Below are positions 25,332 to 33,050 of a stretch of DNA of 64,000 bases, piece by piece (the first letter of the stretch is position 1; each line of letters opens with the position of its first letter). The translations under genes and the position numbers were made by a program. This DNA comes from Alphaproteobacteria bacterium (GTDB lineage: Bacteria; Pseudomonadota; Alphaproteobacteria; Caulobacterales; Hyphomonadaceae). The notes beneath the pieces were generated by a model. It saw only the letters and a program-made list of their open reading frames with translations, ran no database searches and was not told the origin of the DNA. The stretch spans positions 124,001 through 188,000 of the forward strand of contig JAHJYW010000032.1 of assembly GCA_018827375.1 (NCBI GenBank). Reading direction: 5' to 3'.

Positions 25332-26786
25332 TTAGTTCGTGAAGCAAACCTGGTTGGCCAGACCCGATTGCGTTTCACCGGTAATGTAGCATCGCGTTGT
25401 CGGCGCCTTGTAGGGCTGCTTGATTGCGCTCGGACGGTTGGCGGCCTCGGCGAGCGCCCGGTTGATCTCGTCCCACTCGTTTGGCTCGGGCGGAAGCGAC
25501 GCCTCGTATTGCTCCCGCTCATACCGGGCCTGCGCTGCCCGGAAGATGCCGATAGGCGTCTCCTCACACATGGTCCACGACATCTTGTCCGGCGTCTGCT
25601 GCACAAGACGATAGAATTCCACCTCGCCCGGCGTTTGCGGAATGCGTTTGCCGAAATTGATGTCACCCCAGGAATAGCCCCAAAGGATGGAGCAGCCTTC
25701 CCTCACTGAAATACGCGTTTCGTTCGGCGCGGCCTTGTCCATCCGGCTCTTGACGCGAAGCGACCAGATATATTCGCTGATCTCGTAGGGACGCAGGCGC
25801 TTGCGCTGTTCGAAGGGGTCCTCCACCGGCTCGAACCTGTCGAGGGGCTGCTCGACGGCCCATTGCTGGACCGCTTCAGGGATCGCCGGCTCCGCGCCGC
25901 CACCGGCGACCTCCTTGATGTAATCCTTCAGCCATTCGTCGGCGCCCGCTGGCAGCGGCCGTGTGGCCGCATGCTCACCCGAGAGCGTGCGGGACACCAG
26001 GCTGTACGTGATCGCGAAGGCATCAAGCCCCGCAATGCGCTCCGCCACAGGCCGGTTATCGAAGGCCATTTGTTCCTTCTCCTGAGCCAGTCGCTCCAGC
26101 CGTTTTCGTTCCGGATAGGCGGCGAGGTAAGGCAGGGCCACCTTCGGCACGACCCGGCAGGCCTTCTCCGGCATGGGCTCATTGCGCTGGGTCATGTAGT
26201 TGTTGAAGGCCACGCCCCAGGATATGTAATCCTCAAGTTCCGCCGGCAAAACGTTCTTGTAATATTCGAAGGAATCCACCTGATCGGCGAGTTCCTTGCA
26301 GGCCTCCATGTCGAACTCACCTTCGGCAAGGCCGACCTCGTCAAGCGTGGGCAGCGCGGGGTCATTGCCGAAACAGGTGCCAAGGCTACGCATGGCGAAC
26401 TTGACCGCCTCGGGCGGAGGAGCCTCTCCATAAAACGTCTTCAAGGGCTTCTTGCCCCAGATGTCGCTACGACTGATTTTAAGCGCTTTCTGGACACCCT
26501 TATCGGGCTTCCACCCGCACTTGCCCCCGGATGCCTTGTCCAGGCACGGCGCTAACTTGCCCTGATTGTTTACAAAGTCGGGGATCTGGCCCACTTGCGG
26601 GAAGCCATAGGCATACCAGTGCCAGATGAAGAGCTCATGTGTGTAGTCGGACGTCAGCCGGTAGGCGAGGTTCACATCCTTGCTCAGCATGCAGGTGGGG
26701 CTGTCGGGGGAATAACGGGATATCTGCGCCTGACCCGGCAGGGCAAATGCCAGCATCAGCGATACCAAAGCGATCATACGCATCAT
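25332..26786 (-). CDS. Secreted protein of unknown function, paralogue of 1510-2946
   Basis: 484 residues from the first of two adjacent ATGs (26786, 26783); GGAG sits 10 bases upstream. The frame extends to 26843 but those codons lie before the signal peptide. The signal peptide is MIALVSLMLAFALPGQAQ with a cut after AQA-like residues. The mature protein aligns over its full length with 1510-2946, with the same cysteines and the same C-terminal RCYxTGxTxSGLxNxVCFTN. A segment ERKRLERLAQEKEQ present here is shorter in the paralogue. Aromatic HELFIWHWYAYGF near the N-terminus is the most conserved block. No known domain recognised. The gene is bracketed by two copies of one terminator. Confidence 0.86.
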   Translation of the reverse strand: MMRMIALVSLMLAFALPGQAQISRYSPDSPTCMLSKDVNLAYRLTSDYTHELFIWHWYAYGFPQVGQIPDFVNNQGKLAPCLDKASGGKCGWKPDKGVQKALKISRSDIWGKKPLKTFYGEAPPPEAVKFAMRSLGTCFGNDPALPTLDEVGLAEGEFDMEACKELADQVDSFEYYKNVLPAELEDYISWGVAFNNYMTQRNEPMPEKACRVVPKVALPYLAAYPERKRLERLAQEKEQMAFDNRPVAERIAGLDAFAITYSLVSRTLSGEHAATRPLPAGADEWLKDYIKEVAGGGAEPAIPEAVQQWAVEQPLDRFEPVEDPFEQRKRLRPYEISEYIWSLRVKSRMDKAAPNETRISVREGCSILWGYSWGDINFGKRIPQTPGEVEFYRLVQQTPDKMSWTMCEETPIGIFRAAQARYEREQYEASLPPEPNEWDEINRALAEAANRPSAIKQPYKAPTTRCYITGETQSGLANQVCFTN

Positions 26787-26931
26787 GGGGCAGGGTCTCC
26801 GCAAATCCATATCCAGTATGCAATCGGCATAGGTGATCTTCACACGCCGGTCTTGCCCCTTGAGGGTTATTTGCGGAATTTTCCTTCTTGAGTGTCGGCG
26901 TCAGTCACTCGCCGAACGGCCACCGGCAACC

Positions 26932-26963
26932 AAGGGCCCAGCCGGAAGGCTGGGCCTTTTTTG
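26932..26963. terminator. Copy 2 of the repeated terminator
   Basis: The arms AAGGGCCCAGCC and GGCTGGGCCTT enclose the same GGAA loop, with TTTTTT on the plus strand. It differs from copy 1 by one base in the stem and one extra T. The only gene reading toward it is the minus-strand 26971-28932, but the T run faces the other way, so it fits poorly as that gene's terminator. Confidence 0.75.
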
Positions 26964-26970
26964 TTTCAGA

Positions 26971-28932
26971 CTAGCAATTCCAGAAGCCGTTTTCGCTCCA
27001 GCAATACTGGATTTCCGGCTTCTTGGGTCCCGTATAGCTCTTGCGGGTCATGGCCTGCTCGCGCGCGTACGCGTCGCCGGCTGCACGCGCTGTGTTGCGT
27101 TCCAGTTCCCGCTGCTGATCACGTTCCTTTTCTGCCCAATAGGCATTCAGCCAAGGCTGCAGGGTCTGGCATTCGTTGCTGTCGGGCCCGAATTTTCCGC
27201 AGATCTTCGAAGCGAAGGGGACATCGGGAAGGTTACGATATTTGTTGTAGTAAAATGAGACGATGTCGCCCCCTGAAAGCAGGGCAGCTTTCTGGAGCGT
27301 CGCGTTGTCGTAGACGGTATTTTGCGCGCCGGACATGATCCGGCGGGCGGCAGCAAGATATACCTCGTTCTGGCGTTCCAGTGCGGCCTGGGCGCGTGCT
27401 TTAACTGCGCTGGGGTCGTTGTATATGGATTGTCTGATCCCGATGGCATGGTGTGCGTTGACCGCTTCCTGCGGCGTGGTGTCCGTGCCTGCATCGCTGA
27501 AGAAACTCCGCGCGCTCTGCATATTCTGCGTGACGTTCCTGTATTTGATCGGATCAGCGCGAATACCGAATGCAGCCCATTCCGGCAGACTATAGGCGGC
27601 GTGGGGGGCATCCGCGGATTGTTTGACGTCCTTTACCGCGAAGAACTCCTTGTCGATAACGGTTCTGCCATAGTCGGACGCGCGCTCTTCCTCAGTAAGC
27701 AGATCTTGAACGTCATCGCCGTTTGAGCGACCCAACCAGACATCGGAGACTTCAGCGAGCTTGTTACTTGGCGGAGCTGGATTGGCCAGATCGAAATCGA
27801 AGGCCTCGACCATGCGGAATGTGAGATCATCACCATCTGCGTAAGCCAGCGCCCATATCTCAGCAGCCATGAGGCCATTCTTCCATTGATACTCATCCCT
27901 GACGAAGGGAACCATGCCAATCAGCGGCTGGCCCAGGAAGGACGATTCAATCGGCGCGCCGGTTTCGTCATAAGGCAGCAACATGGGGCGGCCTGATATT
28001 TCCAGGCCCTCCTTCACGTTGCCGACCGGATACATAGCGGTCCATACGCCGTCGTATATATTGCCTTTGTATGGCAGGAGGATCCATTGCATGGGCGTAT
28101 CCATGCGCTCGATATAGCCAGTATCGGTATTCACGACGACAAGTGCATCGGCGGTGTTTATCTCGGGTGTGTGCGCCGGTGTTTGCGGATTGATGCGGAC
28201 GTTGAAGCCGATATATTCCGGCCCGAAAACCCAGAAGTCCTTCCGGGCATATTTACTTACGGTTTTCCATGAATGCGATGGGTCCGGCACGCCGCCGACG
28301 ACATTGTCTATCCGGGTCACGCTGCCGTCGACGGACGATATCATTGTGTACCGCAGATAGCCTTGAGTGGACCGGCCTTCAAAAATCAGGCGAAGGGGTT
28401 TCCGCTCGAATTCGTCCAGTTCGATGACGTCGTCAAATGCGATGTCGATGGGCTTTGCGGCCGGGGACTCATTCAGGTTTATCAGGCCGTAGGTTTCGTC
28501 AAATCGCCTGACGAGAAAAATCCTGTCCGAAATCGGAAACACATACGGGTAGACCGGCGGCAGGATGTCGCGCTGTCCTTCCACCGTCACCACGCCGCGC
28601 ACGATCAGTTTCTCGATCATCTCCTTTTCCGAGAGGCCCTTTCGGGCCGCGACAGCCGCGATGACTGTTTCATCAAGCCCCTGGGCGGCGAAAAGAGCCT
28701 TCAGCTCCTTGGCATTGCGGGCTCGTAGCTGTCTGTAACGTACCTCGACGGGACCGGCCTCGGATTTAAGGTATCGGCTGGAAGGACTGATGCAGGTCGT
28801 CGCCTTCTCGGCCTGCTTGGGGGTTTTTCCCATGCAGCTATACAAGCCGAAATAGGCCGGTGAGCTGTCCCATGCGAAAGCTGGTGTGGCAGTGAGCAAG
28901 ACGATAAGGGCGGAAATAACCAGTCGGATCAT
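26971..28932 (-). CDS. Large secreted protein of unknown function
   Basis: 653 residues with a clear signal peptide (MIRLVISALIVLLTATPAFA, cut before WDSS). I do not recognise the family. The N-terminal third has a helix-rich segment (LFAAQGLDETVIAAVAARKG). The middle shows beta-strand-like repeats with YVFPISDRIFLVRRFDETYGLINL, RLIFEGRSTQGYLRYTMISS, and PMQWILLPYKGNIYDGVWTAMYPVGN, which could be a propeller-like fold. The C-terminal 150 residues are helical and charged, and it ends in YCWSENGFWNC. Paired cysteines (CMGKTPKQAEKATTC, CGKFGPDSNEC) suggest disulfides. It is on the same strand as, and directly upstream of, the secreted paralogue, and may be expressed from its own promoter. Confidence 0.82.
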   Translation of the reverse strand: MIRLVISALIVLLTATPAFAWDSSPAYFGLYSCMGKTPKQAEKATTCISPSSRYLKSEAGPVEVRYRQLRARNAKELKALFAAQGLDETVIAAVAARKGLSEKEMIEKLIVRGVVTVEGQRDILPPVYPYVFPISDRIFLVRRFDETYGLINLNESPAAKPIDIAFDDVIELDEFERKPLRLIFEGRSTQGYLRYTMISSVDGSVTRIDNVVGGVPDPSHSWKTVSKYARKDFWVFGPEYIGFNVRINPQTPAHTPEINTADALVVVNTDTGYIERMDTPMQWILLPYKGNIYDGVWTAMYPVGNVKEGLEISGRPMLLPYDETGAPIESSFLGQPLIGMVPFVRDEYQWKNGLMAAEIWALAYADGDDLTFRMVEAFDFDLANPAPPSNKLAEVSDVWLGRSNGDDVQDLLTEEERASDYGRTVIDKEFFAVKDVKQSADAPHAAYSLPEWAAFGIRADPIKYRNVTQNMQSARSFFSDAGTDTTPQEAVNAHHAIGIRQSIYNDPSAVKARAQAALERQNEVYLAAARRIMSGAQNTVYDNATLQKAALLSGGDIVSFYYNKYRNLPDVPFASKICGKFGPDSNECQTLQPWLNAYWAEKERDQQRELERNTARAAGDAYAREQAMTRKSYTGPKKPEIQYCWSENGFWNC

Positions 28933-28987
28933 CTAATTCGGGCTCCAGTGTCGCAATGAATCACAAGCTAGACTGAAAATGCGCCGG

Positions 28988-29011
28988 TGGCATGCCCCTC
29001 AGGAGGGGTGC
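28988..29011. terminator. Hairpin between fnt-like gene and secreted protein gene
   Basis: The arms GGCA..CCCCT and AGGGG..TGCC form a stem with a 2-base bulge and CAGG loop. There is no T run. It lies 20 bases downstream of the minus-strand FNT stop (29032) and may be a factor-dependent or imperfect terminator. Confidence 0.35.
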
Positions 29012-29031
29012 CAGCCCCTTATGAAGACGCG

Positions 29032-29886
29032 CTAATCCTTCTCCTCGGTCATTTCCTGGCTGACCTGGCCCCAGGCCAGCATGGCGAAGAGGCCTGTGCC
29101 GCCGAGGATGTTGCCGAGGAGGGCGGGCAGGAGGTTGACGGTGACGAGCTTGAAGATGTTTTCCTCGCCGATGACCGCGAGAAGGAAAAGCTCGGCCGAG
29201 CCGACGACGACGTGGGCCATGTCGCCAAGTGCGATGATGTAGGTGAAGAAGACGATCACCCAGAATTCGCTGCCCTCGGCGCTCGGCAGCATCCAGACGA
29301 TGGCCGCGATCAGGAAGCCGGCCGGAATGGCCTTCACGAACGTGTCCGAGGCGCTCCATGCGGCGACATGGTGGCTGAGTTCGACGGCGGCGGCGGAGAC
29401 TTCCGGCGTGAGGATGCCGCCATAGGCGATGAGCAGGGCGGCGAGGAAAGTGCCGATCATGTTCGCGATGAAGACGATGCCCCAGAGCCGTGCGGTGCCG
29501 AGCATGGTGCGGCGGCAGGGCTGCGCAAGCATGGGCAGAACCGTCGTGATCGTGTTCTCGGTGAAGAGCTGCATCCGCGACAGCATCACAAGCAGGAAGC
29601 CGGCCGTGTAGCCAAGATTCTCGACGATGGGTCGCCACGGTGCATCCGGCAGGTAGGACCGGAACATGGCTTCGACCATGAGGGAGAGGGAGATGGCGGC
29701 GCCGGCGGCGATGCCCGACCACCACATGGCCGATTGCGGGCGCCTGAGTTCGGACTCGCCCTCCTGACGGATTGTTTCATAGACGACGCGCGATTTCAGG
29801 CGCGTCAGCTCCTTCGCTTCGACCTGCTCCTCGGCGGAGATATGGTCGTCGGTGCCGTCTTCGGGCGGGGCGGTTGGTTCATTCAT
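29032..29886 (-). CDS. Formate/nitrite transporter (FNT) family protein
   Basis: 284 residues from the ATG at 29886 (MNEPTAPPEDGTDDH); the GTG at 29895 is less likely. An acidic N-terminal tail of about 45 residues precedes six transmembrane helices. FNT-type features are WWSGIAAGAAISLSLMVEAMF (TM1), MLSRMQLFTENTITTVLP (the half-helix with the L-F-T-E-N motif, as in YfdC), IGTFLAALLIAYGG, and FWVIVFFTYIIALGDMAHVVVGS. The LFTEN variant and the long N-terminus match the YfdC subgroup rather than FocA. It probably passes small monovalent anions; the substrate is unknown. Confidence 0.9.
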   Translation of the reverse strand: MNEPTAPPEDGTDDHISAEEQVEAKELTRLKSRVVYETIRQEGESELRRPQSAMWWSGIAAGAAISLSLMVEAMFRSYLPDAPWRPIVENLGYTAGFLLVMLSRMQLFTENTITTVLPMLAQPCRRTMLGTARLWGIVFIANMIGTFLAALLIAYGGILTPEVSAAAVELSHHVAAWSASDTFVKAIPAGFLIAAIVWMLPSAEGSEFWVIVFFTYIIALGDMAHVVVGSAELFLLAVIGEENIFKLVTVNLLPALLGNILGGTGLFAMLAWGQVSQEMTEEKD

Positions 29887-30068
29887 TATGGGCACAACCA
29901 GTGGCGCGCAATAAGGTTGCCGTCAATCTTGCCGCACGCGGCGCGCGCTGCGACGCGTGCGCCCGCTTGCGGGCTGCGTTCCCGCGGAAACAGGCATTGG
30001 TTCTTGCGGAAATGAAGTTACAACGGGGCAACGGCTTCACTGCCACAAGCAGAATAGGGAAGAGCAGA

Positions 30069-31742
30069 ATGATCAAGGCATTATCGGTATTGGCGAGTGC
30101 AGGCATGGTATTGGTGGCTTGCCAGAATGTCCCGAGTACCGATGGCACTGCGTCTCCCATCGACACAGCGAACATGTCCGATACGGTCAAGACGATGGCC
30201 TCTGATGAATTCATGGGCCGCGCACCCGGAACCGAGGGCGAGACGAAGACGGTCGATTACCTGATCAAGCGTTTCACCGAACTCGGTCTTGAGCCCGGCG
30301 GTCGTGATGGCAAGTGGACCGATCCTGTGACGCTCAAGCATTCCATGATCACGGGTGTACGTTCACTGAACATTACGGCAGGCGGCGAGACGATCAATAT
30401 AGAACAGGCCCGCGACATTGAAATCAGCTCCGCCAATGCGCGCGATACGATCACGGTGACAAAAGCGCCGGTCGTGTTCGTCGGCTTTGGTGTCAGCGCG
30501 CCGGAACGCGACTGGGATGATTTCGGTGATATGGATCTCAAGGGCAAGGTTGCCCTTTTCCTGGTCAACGATCCCGACTTTGGCGTGGCGGACGATCACC
30601 CTGTCGCTGGCCTGTTTGGTGGTCGCCGCATGACGTATTATGGCCGCTGGGCTTACAAGTTTGAGGAAGCCGCGCGTCGCGGCGCTGTGGCCGCCCTTGT
30701 GATCCACGAGACCAAGGCAGCAGGATATGGCTGGAATGTCGCGTCCTCGTCGCCGGGAGAAAATTATGCCGTCGCCGGGACCAAATCGAAGCCGTCGGTA
30801 GATCTGCAGGGCTGGCTCCATGAGGACATGGCCAAGCAATGGGTGGCTGAGGCCGGCTATGACCTCGACACACTGCGGACGGCAGCGCGGCAGCGGGATT
30901 TCAAGGCCTTCACGCTCGGCGATCTTCGCTTCAATGCAGAATTGGCACTTAAGGTTGATACGGTCGAGAGCCAGAACGTGCTGGGCAAGATAACCGGTAC
31001 GACGCGTCCGGATGAGACGATCATGCTCTCGGGCCATTGGGATGCCTATGGCATCGGCGCGCCGGATGCGCAGGGACGGGTGGTCATGCCTGGCGCCAAC
31101 GATGACGCGCTCGGACTTGCGGGCATCATGGAAATCGCGCGCAACCTGAAAGCCGAACCCGCGCCAGAGCGGACAGTCGTATTTGCGGCATGGACGGGCG
31201 AAGAAAGCGGCTTGCTCGGTTCGGAAGCCTACGCGCAGGATCCGGTCTATCCGCTGGAGACAACGGTTGCCAATTTCACGCTGGACATCCTGCAGACCGC
31301 TGGACCGGCCAAGGATGTCATCCAGGTCGGCGAGGGACAGAGTGAGCTGGAAGAGATGATGGCTGCGACCGCGGCCACGCAGGGCCGGACTGTTTCACCC
31401 GAAGGCCTGCCCGAGAACGGCCTGTTCTATCGTGCGGACCATTTCTCGCTCGCGCGTCGCGGCGTGCCGGTGCTTTTGATCATGGGCATCGCTGGCGGGT
31501 CTGACCTGGTCGAAGGCGGACGCGAAGCGGGTGATGCTTGGGTCAAAGGCTATATCGACGACCGCTATCACAACCAGAACGACGCCTGGGATGCCGATTG
31601 GGATCTTCGCGGCGCCGCGCAGGATGTTGAGCTGTTCCTCGATATGACCCGTGAACTGGCGAATTCGACAAACTGGCCAGCGCTGAAGCCAACGTCCGAA
31701 TTCAAGGGCTTGCGGGATGCGAGTGCGGCCGCGCGGGAGTAG
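30069..31742 (+). CDS. M28 family zinc peptidase, lipoprotein
   Basis: 557 residues from the ATG at 30069, which has AGGGAAGAG 8 bases upstream. Codons further upstream in frame lie across the divergent FNT gene. A lipoprotein signal ends in LVAC (Cys18). A PA-like domain with GKVALFLVNDPDFGV follows. The M28 catalytic domain then has two-zinc motifs: SGHWDAYG (HxD), GANDDALG (bridging Asp), TGEESGLLGSEAY (EE), and the final RYHNQNDAWD (His). All zinc ligands are present. It is probably an outer-membrane or periplasmic aminopeptidase for peptide nutrition. Confidence 0.93.
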   Translation: MIKALSVLASAGMVLVACQNVPSTDGTASPIDTANMSDTVKTMASDEFMGRAPGTEGETKTVDYLIKRFTELGLEPGGRDGKWTDPVTLKHSMITGVRSLNITAGGETINIEQARDIEISSANARDTITVTKAPVVFVGFGVSAPERDWDDFGDMDLKGKVALFLVNDPDFGVADDHPVAGLFGGRRMTYYGRWAYKFEEAARRGAVAALVIHETKAAGYGWNVASSSPGENYAVAGTKSKPSVDLQGWLHEDMAKQWVAEAGYDLDTLRTAARQRDFKAFTLGDLRFNAELALKVDTVESQNVLGKITGTTRPDETIMLSGHWDAYGIGAPDAQGRVVMPGANDDALGLAGIMEIARNLKAEPAPERTVVFAAWTGEESGLLGSEAYAQDPVYPLETTVANFTLDILQTAGPAKDVIQVGEGQSELEEMMAATAATQGRTVSPEGLPENGLFYRADHFSLARRGVPVLLIMGIAGGSDLVEGGREAGDAWVKGYIDDRYHNQNDAWDADWDLRGAAQDVELFLDMTRELANSTNWPALKPTSEFKGLRDASAAARE

Positions 31743-31829
31743 TTTTCCCTACTTGCAGCACAATAAGCCGGACGGGCGGGAGGCCCTCCGGTTTCCGGCG
31801 AATAAAGCGAGCGGGGAAAACGAGGCCGC

Positions 31830-31996
31830 TGGCATTGGTGGTGTTTTGGGTAAACTGGTTACGACCCGGTCTCCCCCGCTTGCCGCCGCCCGGTGGGGCC
31901 GGGCAGCAAGGTGAGTATCGCATGGCCGTGTTTGCAGGCGGAATGGGCGTGCGGGATGGAGCGTGGGTAAGGGGAAATGGGCCAGGAGAGACGCCT
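31830..31996 (+). promoter_or_regulatory. Possible cobalamin riboswitch, orphan and partly degenerate
   Basis: In order on the plus strand are TTTTGGGTAAACTGG and TTACGACCCGG (31844-31869), then TCTCCCCCGC (31870-31879), then GGGATGG (31953-31959), then GGCCAGGAGAGACGCC (31980-31995). These resemble, in order and roughly in spacing, the AAAGGGAA/CCGGTG..AATCCGG, GCCCCCGCAACTG, GGGAAGG and AGCCAGGAGACCTGCC boxes of the adenosylcobalamin riboswitch. The AACTG part and the GCCACTG box are not matched well. No plus-strand gene follows before the hairpin at 32037, so if real it is an orphan or a relic. Confidence 0.35.
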
Positions 31997-32036
31997 TCCG
32001 CTACCTGCGCGAATGGGCGCTGGCTGTTGTGCAAGT

Positions 32037-32065
32037 GGGGCGCCACCCGTAAGTGGCGCCCCTTT
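32037..32065. terminator. Strong hairpin, terminator-like
   Basis: A perfect 10-base stem, GGGGCGCCAC with GTGGCGCCCC, loop CCGTAA, followed by TTT on the plus strand. It lies 6 bases beyond the stop of the minus-strand GNAT gene and directly after the riboswitch-like element. Confidence 0.6.
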
Positions 32066-32070
32066 ATGTG

Positions 32071-32505
32071 TCAGCCGTCTGTCGGCTTGAATGCCAGTTT
32101 CAGCGTTTCCTGCCCGGAGGCTTCGTGAACGTATTCACCGACCTGCCTGAAGCCGTAACGGTCATAGAAGGCACGGCCGATGGCATTGGCCTTGAACACG
32201 TCCAGCCTGACGGCCCCCCTTTTGGCCACTGCGAAATCCATCATGGCGCGGCCGTGGCCCTTCCCGTGATGTTCGGGTTGGAGAAAGATGGCGCCGACTT
32301 CTGCCTCGAGCAGCGCGATGAAGCCGATGGGCTCACCATCGTCTTCCAGCACCCAGATGTCAGCGAACTGTGGATAAACGTTCCTCACATTCTCCGCCTC
32401 CGCGTCGAGAAACGGAACGGACAGAAACGGATGGGCGCGTTCGCTGGCAGCGCGCCAGATGGATACCACTGCGTCAGCGTCGTGGTAAGTATAGGGCCTG
32501 ATCAT
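32071..32505 (-). CDS. GNAT family N-acetyltransferase, YjaB-like
   Basis: 144 residues. The acetyl-CoA binding motif is LQPEHHGKGHGRAMMDFA (Q/RxxGxG/A), preceded by IWVLEDDGEPIGFIALLEAEVGAIFL, and the last motif is VFKANAIGRAFYDRYGFRQVGE. The length and the start MIRPYTYHDADAVVSIW match the YjaB/YjgM-type enzymes; the substrate is unknown. Single gene; its end is next to the hairpin at 32037-32065. Confidence 0.93.
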   Translation of the reverse strand: MIRPYTYHDADAVVSIWRAASERAHPFLSVPFLDAEAENVRNVYPQFADIWVLEDDGEPIGFIALLEAEVGAIFLQPEHHGKGHGRAMMDFAVAKRGAVRLDVFKANAIGRAFYDRYGFRQVGEYVHEASGQETLKLAFKPTDG

Positions 32506-32785
32506 TGTCAGAGACCTCTTTCATGATTTGCGACCCGGCAAATGCCGAGCGCGTGTTTTCGGGATTTTGTGGATCAAGTCAAAGGGCTCAGCGTGGCGAG
32601 GCACGGCGAGACTGATCTTCTGCAACTTGTTTTGGCCGCACCATGCGCGCCAATATTATCGGGACATAAAATCTCCGGCTCGATGGGGCGAGAATAGCGC
32701 ATCAGACCCATGTTTCCAAGAGTTGACCCGTTGGGCCCTTTTTTGACGCCTCTTCCTTGAGTCACCTGATCAGGGAGGGAAGCCC

Positions 32786-33007
32786 GTGCCGCATGTTCCA
32801 CATGTTCCGATGCCCAAATGGACGTGCGCCAAGTGCGGCGCGCAGAACACGATTAATGTGTCGCGCTGTTCCAATTGCGACGAGATGCGCGCGGCGGGGC
32901 AAGCGTTCAATAATGGCGCGACGTCGGTCAACGCGGCCCTGCGGCAGGCGATTGATGATGCGAAGGCCGAAGCGGTGAAGAGCCTGAAGAAGCCGCCGGG
33001 AGCTTAG
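32786..33007 (+). CDS. Small RanBP2-type zinc finger protein
   Basis: 73 residues. A GTG start at 32786 is chosen because AGGGAGGGAAGCCC lies just before it; the next in-frame ATG (32810) lacks such a site. The finger is W-T-C-x2-C-x10-C-x2-C (WTCAKCGAQNTINVSRCSNC), with the Trp and the Asn placed as in RanBP2 zinc fingers, which bind RNA or proteins. The rest is an Ala-rich helix (NAALRQAIDDAKAEAVKSLKK). It is on its own, with a 280-base gap before it. The function is not known. Confidence 0.75.
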   Translation: MPHVPHVPMPKWTCAKCGAQNTINVSRCSNCDEMRAAGQAFNNGATSVNAALRQAIDDAKAEAVKSLKKPPGA

Positions 33008-33050
33008 CGGCTGGCGCTTATCTGGCCAACGTTGGAAATCCCCAAGCCCG

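Larger units (their letters stand above)
31743..32070. other. Gene-free structured stretch
   Basis: 328 bases without a convincing gene. From left to right it holds an imperfect hairpin (GCCGGA at 31767 pairing with TCCGGC at 31793), a run of boxes like those of the cobalamin riboswitch (see 31830-31996), and a strong 10-base stem at 32037-32062. Frames in this stretch, on either strand, have skewed codon use and no ribosome binding site. Confidence 0.5.

Noticed and set aside
29772-30068. Extension of the M28 peptidase upstream of 30069
   Set aside because: It runs over the divergent FNT gene; the ATG at 30069 has a good ribosome binding site and begins a lipoprotein signal.
31702-32046. 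A 114-residue minus-strand frame in the structured stretch
   Set aside because: Pro/Arg-rich with no ribosome binding site; the stretch is better explained by RNA-like structure.
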